In this document: positions 44,085 through 53,970 of the stretch, one piece after another
Layout of the letters: every line of letters starts with the position of its first letter
Position numbering within the stretch: the first letter of the stretch is position 1
From: Roseibium salinum
GTDB taxonomy: Bacteria > Pseudomonadota > Alphaproteobacteria > Rhizobiales > Stappiaceae
Direction of reading: 5' to 3'
DNA length: 64,000 bases
Assembly (NCBI RefSeq): GCF_026240905.1
Contig: NZ_JAPEVI010000002.1
Location: 124,001 to 188,000 of the forward strand
The notes under the pieces: generated by a model
The model's database searches: none
The model's input: the letters and a program-made list of their open reading frames with translations, nothing else
Told to the model about the DNA's origin: nothing
Translations under genes and position numbers: made by a program

Positions 44085-45086
44085 ATGGAAGACGCTGTCT
44101 CCCTGGCGGAAGTTCCGGCGGAAAAGACCGGGAACGCCTCATGGATAAGAAGACTGCTGAGGATGCGCGAAACCGGCTTGATCGCGATCATTCTGGCCCT
44201 GTTCATCGTGATGTCCTTCGCCTCGCCCTACTTCCTGACCTGGGTCAACATGCGCGCGATGGTGATGGCCTTTGCGGTGGAAGGCATCGTGGTGGTCGGC
44301 ATGACCATCCTGCTCATTTCCGGCGGCATCGACCTGTCCGTCGGCTCGGTCACCGCTCTGGCCATGGTGATTGCCGGCTGGCTGTTCCTCAATGGTGTCG
44401 ACCCGTGGGTCGCGTCCGCGATATCGATCGCGGCCTGCACCGGCATCGGCGCATTCATGGGCTTCTTCGTGACCCGTGTCGGCCTGCACCACTTCATCGT
44501 CTCGCTTGCCGTCATGGTGATCGCCCGCGGGGCCTGTCTCCTGGGCACCGGGGGGCGTCCGCTCGGCCTTTACACCCTGCCGCCGGAATTCAAGTTCATC
44601 GGGCAGGGCTCTATCGGTCCGATCCCGGTCGTGATCCTCCTGTTCCTGTTCATCGTGATCGGCTTCGATTTCATGCTCCGCCGGACGACGATGTTCCGGA
44701 AGGTTTTCTATACCGGCAGCAACGAGAAGGCGGCCGCCTATTCGGGCATCCAGACGAAAAAAGTCGTCTTTTTCACCACAACGCTGTGTTCGGCTCTGTG
44801 CGGCGTCGCCGGGATCATCTACATGGCCCGCTTCGGGTCGGCGCAGCCGACTTTCGGCATCGGCATGGAACTGAACGTGATCGCGGCGGCGGTGATCGGC
44901 GGGGCGAGCCTCAAGGGCGGATCCGGCACGATCTTCGGGGCGATACTGGGGGCGGTCCTCCTGTCGGTTGTCTCAAGCTCCCTGGCGCTCCTGGATGTCT
45001 CGGTCTACTGGCAGGACATCATTCGCGGCTCGATCCTGCTCGCGGCGGTCTCCATCGACCACTATCTCGTCAAGAAGCGCGGCTGA
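44085..45086 (+). CDS. CUT2 ABC transporter permease (RbsC type)
   Basis: A 333-residue polytopic membrane protein. The family core reads GMTILLISGGIDLSVGSVTA near residue 75 and AAAVIGGASLKGGSGTIFGA near residue 265, with TGSNEKAAAYSGIQTKKV as the ATPase-contact loop. ATG 44085 follows GGGGGA; the in-frame GTG 44073 immediately after the ATPase stop is the alternative. It is the only permease of this operon and would act as a homodimer. It is followed by the SorC regulator gene after 28 bp. Confidence 0.92.
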   Translation: MEDAVSLAEVPAEKTGNASWIRRLLRMRETGLIAIILALFIVMSFASPYFLTWVNMRAMVMAFAVEGIVVVGMTILLISGGIDLSVGSVTALAMVIAGWLFLNGVDPWVASAISIAACTGIGAFMGFFVTRVGLHHFIVSLAVMVIARGACLLGTGGRPLGLYTLPPEFKFIGQGSIGPIPVVILLFLFIVIGFDFMLRRTTMFRKVFYTGSNEKAAAYSGIQTKKVVFFTTTLCSALCGVAGIIYMARFGSAQPTFGIGMELNVIAAAVIGGASLKGGSGTIFGAILGAVLLSVVSSSLALLDVSVYWQDIIRGSILLAAVSIDHYLVKKRG

Positions 45087-45114
45087 CCGGGCGATCAAGA
45101 AGGAGGCTGACCTG

Positions 45115-46095
45115 ATGACGGACAAGAAGAACGATATCGAGCTGATGCGCCAGATGCATACGGTCCTCGTGCTTCATTTCCTGGAGGGCAAGAAGCAATC
45201 TGACATCGCCGAGCTCCTGAACCTTTCCACGTCAAAGGTGAACCGGCTGATCACCCAGGGCCGCAAGATGGGAATGGTGAAGATCGATATCGAGAACCCG
45301 TTCCAGCGCCTCACCGACCTGGAAAAGCTCTTGGAGAGCGCAGCCTCGCTGTCGCGCGCACTGGTCACCTCCTGCGTGCCCGGAAGTTCCGCAACGACGC
45401 TCAAGCAGGTCGGACGTTCCGCCGCCAACCACCTGGTCGAAACGATCCGCGACGGCGACGTGATTGCCATTACCGGCGGCAAGGCCATCGGGGCGGTGGT
45501 TCAGAACATCGAAACGGACCGCACATTCGACGTGACCGTCGTGCCGCTGACCGGCGGCGTGCAGGGCAAGTACTATACCGACGTCAATCACCTGGCGACG
45601 CAGCTCGCCGAACGGCTCGGCGGCAAGACGATGCTGGTCCATGCGCCGCTGTTTGCCGAAAGCCGCGAACAGCGCGACATGCTGATGGAAGTCGCCTCGA
45701 TCAAGCAGGTATTCGATATCGCCCGCAAGGCGACGGTTGCCCTGGTGGGCGTCGGCTCCATACGGACGCCGGGATCCAGCTATTACGATCTGCACCCGAT
45801 GCCGGAGGCCGACCGGAAGATGCTGGCCGGCTCCGGCGTGGACGCGGAATTCCTGGCGCACCTTATCCGGCAGAACGGCACGGTCGCCGACTTTGCCCTG
45901 AACTCCCGCCTCGTCGCGCTCCGGCCCGACGAGCTGAGGCAATGCAGCCGTGTGATCGGCGTTGCCTCGGGCGAGGAGAAGGTTCTGCCGATCCAGGCCG
46001 TTCTCAACGGCAACCATTTGCATTCTCTGATTGTAGACGAAGAAACCGCAAGCGCGGTTTTGGCCACCATGGAAGGCGCACAAAATGTTGCATGA
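45115..46095 (+). CDS. SorC family sugar-responsive transcriptional regulator (EryD-like)
   Basis: A 326-residue regulator. The N-terminal HTH is HFLEGKKQSDIAELLNLSTS followed by KVNRLITQGRKMGMVKI; the SorC sugar-binding domain includes GDVIAITGGKAIGAVV, VVPLTGGVQGKYYTDVNHLA, ALVGVGSIRTPGSSYYD and GVASGEEKVLPIQAVLNG. It belongs to the family of SorC, DeoR(Bacillus), LsrR and EryD; effectors are usually phosphorylated intermediates. ATG 45115 follows AAGGAGG. Its gene lies inside the operon between transport and enzyme genes and overlaps the aldo/keto reductase gene by 11 bp, as expected for an autoregulated local repressor. Confidence 0.93.
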   Translation: MTDKKNDIELMRQMHTVLVLHFLEGKKQSDIAELLNLSTSKVNRLITQGRKMGMVKIDIENPFQRLTDLEKLLESAASLSRALVTSCVPGSSATTLKQVGRSAANHLVETIRDGDVIAITGGKAIGAVVQNIETDRTFDVTVVPLTGGVQGKYYTDVNHLATQLAERLGGKTMLVHAPLFAESREQRDMLMEVASIKQVFDIARKATVALVGVGSIRTPGSSYYDLHPMPEADRKMLAGSGVDAEFLAHLIRQNGTVADFALNSRLVALRPDELRQCSRVIGVASGEEKVLPIQAVLNGNHLHSLIVDEETASAVLATMEGAQNVA

Positions 46096-47080
46096 TATGT
46101 TGACCCGTGAAATCGGCCGCTCCGGCATCCAGGCCTCGGCCATCGGCCTCGGCACCTGGGCGATCGGCGGCTGGATGTGGGGCGGCACGGACGAAACCCG
46201 TTCCATCGAGGCGATCCAGGCCTCCATCGACGCAGGCGTTACCCTGATCGACACGGCCCCGGCCTACGGCCAGGGCCTTGCGGAGGAAATCGTCGGCAAG
46301 GCGATACAGGGCCGCCGCGACGAGGTGGTCCTGGCGACCAAATGCGGGCTGGTGTGGCACACCCAAAAGGGCAACCACTTCTTCGACTATGACGGCAAGC
46401 CGGTGCACCGGTATCTCGGCAAGGACGCGATCGTCTACGAGATCGAGCAAAGCCTGAAGCGCCTCGGCACCGACTATATCGACCACTACATCACGCACTG
46501 GCAGGACCCGACCACGCCGATCGAGGAAACGATGGAAGCGCTCGAGCTGCTGAAATCCCAGGGCAAGATCCGCTCCGTCGGCGCCAGCAACACGTCGCCG
46601 GAAGACGTTGCGGCCTACGTCGCCGCCGGGCAGCTGGATGCGATCCAGGAAGAATACAGCATGGTGAAGCGGGACATTGAAACCAGCCTCGTACCGCTCT
46701 GCCTGAAGAACGACGTATCGATCCTCAGCTACTCCTCGCTGGCGCTCGGCCTGCTGACGGGCAAGATCGGGCCGGAGCGTGTTTTCAGCGGCGATGACCA
46801 GCGCAAGGACAATCCACGATTTTCGCAGGAGAACCGGCAGAAGGTGGCGCGCCTCATGGAGGCGATCGCGCCCGTTGCCGAAACACACGGCGCGACGAAG
46901 GCCCAGGTGGTCATTGCCTGGACGCTCCAGCAGCCGGGGATCACCTTCTCCTTGTGCGGCGCCCGCACGCCCGAACAGGGCGTTGAGAATGCCCAGGCCG
47001 GCCGTATCCGCCTGTCATCATCCGACCTGCAAACCATCAGCAAAGCCGCCGAAACCCATCTGACCCAGCTCGCCGCTTAA
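46085..47080 (+). CDS. Aldo/keto reductase
   Basis: A 331-residue TIM-barrel NADP-dependent oxidoreductase. The catalytic tetrad is visible: Asp56 and Tyr61 (LIDTAPAYGQG), Lys86 (LATKCGL) and His138 (HYITHWQD). The cofactor part near the C-terminus includes LCGARTPEQGVENA. It is similar to the IolS/YdhF-like aldo/keto reductases that act on sugars and polyols. In this operon it may oxidise the imported polyol or reduce an aldose. Start ATG 46085 lies 11 bp inside the regulator gene with GAAGGCG upstream; ATG 46097 is the alternative. Confidence 0.92.
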   Translation: MLHDMLTREIGRSGIQASAIGLGTWAIGGWMWGGTDETRSIEAIQASIDAGVTLIDTAPAYGQGLAEEIVGKAIQGRRDEVVLATKCGLVWHTQKGNHFFDYDGKPVHRYLGKDAIVYEIEQSLKRLGTDYIDHYITHWQDPTTPIEETMEALELLKSQGKIRSVGASNTSPEDVAAYVAAGQLDAIQEEYSMVKRDIETSLVPLCLKNDVSILSYSSLALGLLTGKIGPERVFSGDDQRKDNPRFSQENRQKVARLMEAIAPVAETHGATKAQVVIAWTLQQPGITFSLCGARTPEQGVENAQAGRIRLSSSDLQTISKAAETHLTQLAA

Positions 47081-47139
47081 TCCGCGGCCAAATCTTGATT
47101 GAAAGGACGCCGGACTCCAGTTCGGCGAACGGGAAAGCC

Positions 47140-48867
47140 ATGTCCGATCAACGGCAGAAAAACTGGGACAGCATCCGCGGCGACGGCGCTTTCGACGTCA
47201 TCGTGGTCGGCGGCGGCATCAACGGGGTCGGCGTCTACCGGGAATTGGCGCTTCAGGAGCTTCGCGTCCTGATTGTCGAACGCGGCGATTTCTGTTCCGG
47301 CTGCAGCGCGGCGCCCTCGCGCATGATCCATGGGGGACTGCGTTACCTTGAAAACGGCGAGTTCAACCTGGTCCGGGAATCCTTGCGGGAACGCGATGCC
47401 CTGCTGAAAAATGCATCCCATCTCGTGCATCCCCTGCCGACGGTCATCCCGATCAATTCGATCTTCTCCGGCCTCATGAATTCCGCGGCAAGCTTCTTTG
47501 GTATTTCGGGAAAACCGTCGAGCCGGGGTGCAATCCCGATCAAGATCGGCCTTTCGCTCTACGACTGGGTCACCCGCACGAGCCGGCTTCTTCCGGTGCA
47601 CACCTTCCGCAGCAAATCGGCGACGCGGGCCAAATGGCCCGAACTGATGCCGGGCCTGAAATTCTCGGCAACCTATCACGATGCCTGGATTAGCCATCCG
47701 GAACGGCTCGGGATCGAACTTCTGACAGATGTCGCGCGGGAGGCAGCGCAGTGCGTCGCGCTCAACTACGCGGAAATTCGCCCGGCCGGAGACGGGTTCA
47801 CCGTGAGGAACGCACTCACCAACGAGACCTTGCCCGTCAGCGCCCGGATGATCGTCAACGCGACCGGGGCCTGGCTGGACGACACCATCTCCCAGATCAG
47901 CGGCAAGACGGGGCAGGAACCGCTGGTGTCCGGCACGAAGGGCTCGCACCTCATCATCGACAATCCGGAGCTGCAAGCCGAGCTCGCCGGGCATATGGTC
48001 TATTTCGAGAATTCCGATGGCCGAGTCTGCATCGTCTTTCCCTATCTCGGCAAGGTATTGGCCGGGTCGACCGATATCCGCGTGAAATCGGCAAAGAGGG
48101 TGAGTTGCACGCCGGAAGAGCAGGACTACATTCTGGGATCCCTGCAGCTGGTCTTCCCCGGGATCGAAATAGCTTCCTCGGATGTGGTCTTCAGTTACGC
48201 CGGAATCCGGCCTCTGCCCAAGAGCGACCATGACTTTACCGGCCGCATCTCGCGCGGACATTTCACCAGACGCATCGAAGGCACTGTCCCGCAGCTCTGC
48301 ATGATCGGCGGCAAATGGACCACCTTCCGCGCCTTCGCCGAGCAGGCGGCCGATGAAATTCTCAAGGAGCTGAACGTCCGGCGGAAGACGGCGACGCTGG
48401 CCTTACCCATCGGTGGCGGCAAGGACTATCCGCGGGAGAAGGGCGCTCTGGAGAAAGAGCTCGTTTCCACGTTCGGCGCCACTGCGGAGCGGTCTGCCTA
48501 TCTCGCGGCCGTCTACGGCACGAACGCACGGAACGTTCTCCGGTTTTGCCAGCTGCGCGACGACGACCAGCTGATCGACGAGGCCCTGCCGCTCACCTTT
48601 GCCGAAGCGGCCTATCTCATCCGGCATGAATTCGTCGAAACGCTCTCCGATCTCGTCCTGCGGCGAACCTCCTTTGCCATCGACGGGCGGCTTTCGCGGG
48701 ACCTCATCGACGGCCTGACCGCGCTGCTGTGCAAGGAACTTGGCCTGTCCGCGCAGGACGCCGACAGGCAGCGCAGCGCGCTCATCGACGAACTTGAAGC
48801 CTATCACGGTGTGACCGGCCAGATGCTGGAAAGCCGCAACCTCAACAGGAGCAAACTATGCGTGTGA
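47140..48867 (+). CDS. GlpD-family FAD-dependent sugar/glycerol-phosphate dehydrogenase (EryB-like)
   Basis: A 575-residue flavoprotein of the aerobic glycerol-3-phosphate dehydrogenase family. Motifs are DVIVVGGGINGVGVYREL, VERGDFCSGCSAAPSRMIHG (GlpD has GDFASGTSSRSTKLIHGG), GLRYLENGEFNLVRESLRER, VVFSYAGIRPLP and IGGKWTTFR. The C-terminal helical domain is present. It feeds electrons to the quinone pool from the inner membrane. In erythritol loci the homologue EryB oxidises erythritol 4-phosphate. Start 47140 is taken from family length. It overlaps the aldolase start by 10 bp and neighbours an FGGY kinase gene, fitting a kinase-then-dehydrogenase route. Confidence 0.92.
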   Translation: MSDQRQKNWDSIRGDGAFDVIVVGGGINGVGVYRELALQELRVLIVERGDFCSGCSAAPSRMIHGGLRYLENGEFNLVRESLRERDALLKNASHLVHPLPTVIPINSIFSGLMNSAASFFGISGKPSSRGAIPIKIGLSLYDWVTRTSRLLPVHTFRSKSATRAKWPELMPGLKFSATYHDAWISHPERLGIELLTDVAREAAQCVALNYAEIRPAGDGFTVRNALTNETLPVSARMIVNATGAWLDDTISQISGKTGQEPLVSGTKGSHLIIDNPELQAELAGHMVYFENSDGRVCIVFPYLGKVLAGSTDIRVKSAKRVSCTPEEQDYILGSLQLVFPGIEIASSDVVFSYAGIRPLPKSDHDFTGRISRGHFTRRIEGTVPQLCMIGGKWTTFRAFAEQAADEILKELNVRRKTATLALPIGGGKDYPREKGALEKELVSTFGATAERSAYLAAVYGTNARNVLRFCQLRDDDQLIDEALPLTFAEAAYLIRHEFVETLSDLVLRRTSFAIDGRLSRDLIDGLTALLCKELGLSAQDADRQRSALIDELEAYHGVTGQMLESRNLNRSKLCV

Positions 48868-49700
48868 GCACGAAAGCCCGCATGAACCGCATGTTCACCA
48901 ATGGCGGCTGTCTCGACGTCGCGATCGATCATGGCGTGTGCAACGAGCCCAGCTTCATGGTCGGGCTGGAAGACATGGCCGGCGTCGTCGACACCCTGAT
49001 CGGTGCGAAACCGGACGCGATCCAGATGGCCTACGGCCAGGCGGACCTTCTGCAGTCGCGGCCGGAAAAGGACAAGCCGGCGCTGGTCATGCGCATCGAC
49101 ATGGGCAACCCTTATAATGACCAGCGCCACAAGGTCATGTGGTCCTTGTTGCAGAATGCGGACGAGCCGATCATCGGCGCGCTGGAAATGGATGCGGCCT
49201 GTGTCGTCGTGAACCTATTCATGCTGCCGGACGAACCGGAACTGTTCCGCCAGTGCGTCGAAAACATCTCCCGCGTCCGGGCTGCCTGTCACAAATACGG
49301 CATGCCGCTGATGATCGAACCGCTGGTCATGCTGCCGAACGAAGTGCGCGGCGGCTATCAGGTCGACGGCAACGCGGAAAAGATCGTGACGCTCGTCCGG
49401 CTTGCAAGCGAGATGGGGGCGGATATCATCAAGGCGGATCCGACCGAAAATGCCGACGATTTCCACCGGGTGGTGGAAGCGGCACGCGTCCCGGTTCTCG
49501 TACGCGGCGGCGGCAAGGAAGACCTGAAAACCGTCCTGAAGAAGTCTGCAGCGCTCATGGCGCAAGGTGCCAGGGGGATGGTCTATGGCCGCAACATCTA
49601 TCAGCATGACAATCCGAAAGCGGTCGTCGCGGCGCTCATGGCCATGATCCACAACGGCGCCGACGGAGATGAAGCCTGGGACATCTACAATCGTGGCTGA
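48858..49700 (+). CDS. Class I aldolase (DhnA/FbaB/LsrF-like)
   Basis: A 280-residue TIM-barrel aldolase. The Schiff-base lysine is probably Lys192 (GADIIKADPTENADDF). Other family marks are LDVAIDHGVCNEPSF near residue 19, MPLMIEPLVMLPNEVRGGYQ, VPVLVRGGGKEDL (phosphate-binding) and GARGMVYGRNIYQHDNP. This is the DhnA-type group that includes FbaB and LsrF. In the operon it would cleave a ketose phosphate into two smaller pieces, such as dihydroxyacetone phosphate and an aldehyde. It overlaps the GlpD-like gene, and its stop is close to the kinase start. Confidence 0.9.
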   Translation: MRVSTKARMNRMFTNGGCLDVAIDHGVCNEPSFMVGLEDMAGVVDTLIGAKPDAIQMAYGQADLLQSRPEKDKPALVMRIDMGNPYNDQRHKVMWSLLQNADEPIIGALEMDAACVVVNLFMLPDEPELFRQCVENISRVRAACHKYGMPLMIEPLVMLPNEVRGGYQVDGNAEKIVTLVRLASEMGADIIKADPTENADDFHRVVEAARVPVLVRGGGKEDLKTVLKKSAALMAQGARGMVYGRNIYQHDNPKAVVAALMAMIHNGADGDEAWDIYNRG

Positions 49701-49704
49701 CGGA

Positions 49705-51216
49705 ATGACCTATCTTCTGGGGCTGGATGCCGGCAACACCGTGATCAAGGCGGTGCTTTTCGATCTGGAAGGACGGCAGGTCGCCATGCATGCGCTGGAC
49801 GGCCAGTCTTCGACGCCCCGCCCGGGCTGCGTGGAACGGGATCTCTCCGAACTCTGGGAAAACGCCAAGCTGGCCATCCGCCGGTGCGTCGAAGAGGCCG
49901 CCATCGACCCCTCGCGGATCGCCGCCATCGGCTGCGCCGGCCACGGCAACGGGCTCTATCTGCTCGACCGTGAAGACGCTCCGCTGATCGGCATTCAGTC
50001 GCTCGACACGCGCGCCGCCGCCCTGGCCGAAGAACTGAAGGAAGCCAATGGCGAGGCATTTTACCGGCTCTGCCGCCAGGAACCCTGGCCGTCGCAGACG
50101 CCGGTCCTGCTTGCCTGGATCAAACGGCACCGCCCCGATCTTTACGAACGGGCCGGGACGGTCCTGCTCTGCAAGGACTTCATCACCTTCAAACTGACAG
50201 GCGAGAGGGTCAGCGAGATCTCCGACATGTCCGGCTGCGGCTTCACCCGCATGCCGGAATGCGTCTATGACGACGACCTGCTGTCGCTCTACGGTCTCGG
50301 TGATGCCAAGGGCCTTCTTCCCCGCCTGATCCACCCCTCGAACATCGCCGGACACGTTTCGGCCGAAGCGGCGGCTTTGACCGGCCTCGTGCAGGGCACG
50401 CCCGTCATCGGCGGTTATTTCGACGTGATCGCCAGCGCCCTCGGCTCGGGGGTGGTCCGCTCCGGGGAGGCATCGATCATCGCGGGAACCTGGAGCATCA
50501 ATCAGGTCTTCTCCACCGAACCCGTCAACAACCGCAAGGTCTTCATGGCATCCGGTTTCGCGCCGGGCCGCTTCGTCAACATCGAATCCAGCGCAACCTC
50601 CGCCGCGAACCTGGAATGGTACGTGCGCGAACTGGTCGAGCGCGGGTCGCATCACGATGATCCGTTCGGCTATTGCAATGTCCGTATCGCCGAAATCACA
50701 CCGGCGGCGGACGATCCGTTCTTTCATCCCTTTCTTTACGGGTCCGGACAGGGCGCGGGCTTCCGCGCAGGCTTTTATGGCCTGGCGGGATGGCATTCGG
50801 AGGGGCATCTGTTGCGGGCGCTTTTCGAAGGCGTTCTCTTCGAGCATCGCCGCCACATCGACGTCCTGATGAACTCGGGCGTATCCTTCGAACACGCGGT
50901 TCTCGCCGGAGGAGGCTCCCGCAGCCCGGTTTGGCCGCAGATGTTCGCAGACTGCCTGGGTGTTCCGATCCGCGTTGCGGAGGCCCGTGAAACCGGTGCG
51001 CTTGGAGCCGCGATCGGAGCAGCCGTCGGGGCCGGACTATTCGCAGTTTACGAGGACGGCGTGACAGCGATGACCAGAGCCCGGCACGAATACCTGCCGG
51101 ATGCGTCGATGAAGGAGCACTACGACCGCCGCTACCGCACATACCTCAAGCTTGCCGACGCCATGAAGTCCTTCTGGGCGGAGACGAACGAAGCGGCTTC
51201 TAGTCAAAGCGGTTGA
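49705..51216 (+). CDS. FGGY family carbohydrate kinase
   Basis: A 503-residue sugar kinase. The N-terminal phosphate loop is LLGLDAGNTVIKAVLFDLEG, the substrate region contains AIGCAGHGNGLYLLD and CKDFITFKLTGE with the catalytic Asp in GGYFDVIASALGSG, and the C-terminal adenosine motif is LAGGGSRSPVWPQMFADCL then GALGAAIGAAVGAG. It is of the L-xylulose/erythritol-kinase-like branch (EryA-like). The start is uncertain: ATG 49705, GTG 49693 or ATG 49669 inside the aldolase gene. It phosphorylates the sugar, polyol or keto-acid produced by the operon's dehydrogenases. Confidence 0.92.
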   Translation: MTYLLGLDAGNTVIKAVLFDLEGRQVAMHALDGQSSTPRPGCVERDLSELWENAKLAIRRCVEEAAIDPSRIAAIGCAGHGNGLYLLDREDAPLIGIQSLDTRAAALAEELKEANGEAFYRLCRQEPWPSQTPVLLAWIKRHRPDLYERAGTVLLCKDFITFKLTGERVSEISDMSGCGFTRMPECVYDDDLLSLYGLGDAKGLLPRLIHPSNIAGHVSAEAAALTGLVQGTPVIGGYFDVIASALGSGVVRSGEASIIAGTWSINQVFSTEPVNNRKVFMASGFAPGRFVNIESSATSAANLEWYVRELVERGSHHDDPFGYCNVRIAEITPAADDPFFHPFLYGSGQGAGFRAGFYGLAGWHSEGHLLRALFEGVLFEHRRHIDVLMNSGVSFEHAVLAGGGSRSPVWPQMFADCLGVPIRVAEARETGALGAAIGAAVGAGLFAVYEDGVTAMTRARHEYLPDASMKEHYDRRYRTYLKLADAMKSFWAETNEAASSQSG

Positions 51217-51242
51217 GGTTCGGCCGGAATCGATTGAACCTC
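51215..51242 (+). other. Short intercistronic hairpin after kinase gene
   Basis: GAGGTTC (51215-51221) pairs with GAACCTC (51236-51242), 14-base loop, at the kinase stop and before the GMC oxidoreductase gene. It may mark a processing point within the operon. Confidence 0.4.
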
Positions 51243-51314
51243 CGGGGCGAATGATAATAAGACAACGAGCCACGCACGGCAAAGACGTGGCCAATGAACG
51301 GGGTAGGGTACAGG

Positions 51315-52931
51315 ATGGGCCGGCCGAACTCTCTGGATGGGACTTACGACTACATCATCATCGGCGCGGGAACGGCTGGCTGCGTGCTTGCCAACCGTCT
51401 GTCGGAAGATCCGTCCGTCCGCGTGCTGCTGCTGGAAGCCGGTGGCTCGGACAATTATCGCTGGGTCCATATTCCCGTCGGCTATCTCTATTGCATCGGC
51501 AATCCGCGCACCGACTGGATGATGAAGACCGCGAACGAGCCGGGGCTCAACGGCCGCAGCCTCGTCTATCCGCGCGGCAAGCTTCTGGGCGGCTGCAGCT
51601 CGGTCAACGGCATGATCTACATGCGCGGGCAGGCGGCCGATTACGATCACTGGCGCCAGCTCGGCAATGTCGGCTGGTCCTGGGAGGATGTGCTTCCCTA
51701 TTTCCTGAAGTCTGAAGACCACCACGCCGGCAGCACGCCGCTTCACGGCAGCGGCGGCGAATGGAAGGTGTCCAGGCAGCGGCTCAAGTGGGATATCCTG
51801 CGTGCCGTCCAGGAAGGTGCCCGGGAGTTCGGCATCGAGCCGCGCGATGATTTCAATGACGGCAACAATGAAGGCAGCGGCTTCTTCGAGGTCAATCAGT
51901 CCGGCGGCGTGCGCTGGAACACGGCCAAGGGCTTCCTGCGGCCGGCGCTGAAACGGGCGAACCTGCGGCTGATCACGCAGGCGGAAACGAAGAGCATCCT
52001 CCTGGACGGCAAGCGTGCCGCCGGGGTTGCGTTCACGCACAAGGGGCAGGAGATGACCGCCCGCGCGCAACGAGAGGTGCTGCTGGCCGCTGGTGCGATC
52101 AATTCCCCCAAGGTGCTGGAGCTATCGGGCATCGGCGATGGCGCGGTCCTGGCCGACCGCGGCATCGCGGTTCGCCATGAAAGCGCCGGTGTCGGGGAAA
52201 ACCTGCAGGATCACCTGCAGATCCGCACGGTCTACAAGGTCCACAACACCAGGACCCTCAACACCATGGCCAACAGCCCGATCGGCAAGGCCATGATCGG
52301 GCTTCAATACGCCCTGACACGGTCCGGGCCGATGTCCATGGCGCCGAGCCAGTTCGGCATGTTCACCCGGTCCGATCCGTCCCTGGAGACACCGGATCTG
52401 GAATACCACGTCCAGCCGCTGTCCACCGACAAGCTCGGCGATCCCCTGCATTCCTTCCCGGCGATCACGGTCTCGGTCTGCAACCTGCGCCCTGAAAGCG
52501 TCGGCTCGACGCATGTCCAGAGCCGGGACAACGCCCTGCAGCCGGAGATCCGCCTGAATTACCTTTCGGCGGAAAAGGACAGGGACGTGGCGCTGAAATC
52601 CGTCCGCCAGGCCCGGCGGATCATGACCGCGAAAGCCCTCGCGCCCTACCGGCCGGAGGAAATCCTCCCCGGTCCCGGGTTCGACAGCGACGAGGATCTT
52701 CTGCAGAAGGTCGGCGACATCGCTACCACTATTTTCCACCCGGTCGGCACGTGCCGCATGGGCGCCGACGCCGAAGCGGTCGTTGATCCGCAGCTCAAGG
52801 TCCGGGGACTGGAGCGCCTCCGGGTGATCGACGCGTCGATCATGCCGAAGATCGTTTCGGGCAATACGGCGTCTCCCGTGGTAATGATTGCGGAAAAGGC
52901 GGCGGACATGATCCGCAAGGAGCACGCCTGA
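51315..52931 (+). CDS. GMC family FAD-dependent alcohol/choline-type dehydrogenase
   Basis: A 538-residue GMC oxidoreductase. The FAD motif is YIIIGAGTAGCVLANRLSED (residues about 12-31) with LLLEAGG, the GMC signature RGKLLGGCSSVNGMIYMRGQ near residue 88, and the C-terminal active-site block IFHPVGTCRMG plus GNTASPVVMIAEKAADMI, giving the His and Asn of the catalytic pair. It oxidises a primary or secondary alcohol, presumably the polyol or an aldehyde hydrate, passing electrons to quinone or another acceptor. No signal peptide is seen. Start 51315 is used; an in-frame ATG at 51294 is possible. Confidence 0.92.
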   Translation: MGRPNSLDGTYDYIIIGAGTAGCVLANRLSEDPSVRVLLLEAGGSDNYRWVHIPVGYLYCIGNPRTDWMMKTANEPGLNGRSLVYPRGKLLGGCSSVNGMIYMRGQAADYDHWRQLGNVGWSWEDVLPYFLKSEDHHAGSTPLHGSGGEWKVSRQRLKWDILRAVQEGAREFGIEPRDDFNDGNNEGSGFFEVNQSGGVRWNTAKGFLRPALKRANLRLITQAETKSILLDGKRAAGVAFTHKGQEMTARAQREVLLAAGAINSPKVLELSGIGDGAVLADRGIAVRHESAGVGENLQDHLQIRTVYKVHNTRTLNTMANSPIGKAMIGLQYALTRSGPMSMAPSQFGMFTRSDPSLETPDLEYHVQPLSTDKLGDPLHSFPAITVSVCNLRPESVGSTHVQSRDNALQPEIRLNYLSAEKDRDVALKSVRQARRIMTAKALAPYRPEEILPGPGFDSDEDLLQKVGDIATTIFHPVGTCRMGADAEAVVDPQLKVRGLERLRVIDASIMPKIVSGNTASPVVMIAEKAADMIRKEHA

Positions 52932-52983
52932 CCCGGGTCCGACGCGTCGGCCCGAAGCAAATCGCAAGGGAGGATCGCCGGAA

Positions 52984-53970
52984 ATGCATGTACTCGTGAT
53001 TGGCGCCGCCGGGATGGTGGGCCGGAAGCTGGTGGAACAACTGGCGGCGGACCAGGCCGTGTTCGGCTTCGAGGTCAGCCGGCTGACGCTTGCCGATGCG
53101 ATTGAATCTCCCGTGCCACCGGCCCTGCAGGATGTGGCAACGGTTCTGACCATGGATCTTGCCGAGCCCGGCGAACCGGAAAAGCTGATTGCCGGCCGGC
53201 CGGATGTGATCTTTCACCTTGCGGCAATCGTCTCCGGCGAAGCGGAAGTTGATTTCGACAAGGGCTACGCCGTCAATCTCGACGGCAGCCGGGCGCTGTT
53301 CGAGGCCATTCGTCACGAGAACATGCGCGAGCCGTATTTTCCGCGCGTCATATTCGCCTCGTCCATTGCCGTGTTCGGTCAGCCCTTTCCCGAAAAGATC
53401 GGCGACGAGTTCTTCACCACGCCGCTGACCAGCTACGGCACGCAGAAGGCGATCACCGAACTCCTGCTTGCAGATTACACGCGCAAGGGAATTTTCGACG
53501 GGATAGGCATCCGGTTGCCGACGGTCTGCATCCGGCCCGGCAAGCCCAACAAGGCCGCCTCCGGCTTCTTCTCCAACATCCTGCGCGAACCGCTCGTCGG
53601 CCAGGAAGCCGTCCTGCCGGTCGATGAGAGCGTGCGCCACTGGTTCGCAAGCCCGCGGGCCGCCGTCGGCTTCTTCGTCCATGCGGCGCGCCTCGACACG
53701 GCGCGCATCGGCCCGCGCCGCAATCTCACCATGCCGGGCCTGTCGGCGCTTGTCGGTGAGGAGATAGAGGCCCTGCGCCGTGTGGCCGGAGACAAGGCGG
53801 TAAGCCTCATCCGCCGCGAACCGGACCCGGCCATCGAGAAGATCGTCACAGGCTGGGCGACCGATTTCGACGCGCGGCGGGCGACCGAACTCGGCTTCCG
53901 GGCCGAAACCAGCTTTGACGACATCATCCGCATCCACCTTGAAGACGAACTGGAAGGCAAACACCCATGA
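52984..53970 (+). CDS. NAD-dependent epimerase/dehydratase-family dehydrogenase (DenD-like)
   Basis: A 328-residue extended SDR. The cofactor motif is [18 protein letters not shown] (residues 3-20), the catalytic Tyr-Lys is SYGTQKAI, and the block [20 protein letters not shown] then [20 protein letters not shown] closely resembles D-erythronate dehydrogenase DenD as I remember it. DenD oxidises D-erythronate at C2 in four-carbon acid catabolism. GGGAGG precedes the ATG. It overlaps the next SDR gene by ATGA. The family call is firm and the substrate likely four-carbon or longer sugar acid. Confidence 0.9.
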   Translation: MHVLVIGAAGMVGRKLVEQLAADQAVFGFEVSRLTLADAIESPVPPALQDVATVLTMDLAEPGEPEKLIAGRPDVIFHLAAIVSGEAEVDFDKGYAVNLDGSRALFEAIRHENMREPYFPRVIFASSIAVFGQPFPEKIGDEFFTTPLTSYGTQKAITELLLADYTRKGIFDGIGIRLPTVCIRPGKPNKAASGFFSNILREPLVGQEAVLPVDESVRHWFASPRAAVGFFVHAARLDTARIGPRRNLTMPGLSALVGEEIEALRRVAGDKAVSLIRREPDPAIEKIVTGWATDFDARRATELGFRAETSFDDIIRIHLEDELEGKHP

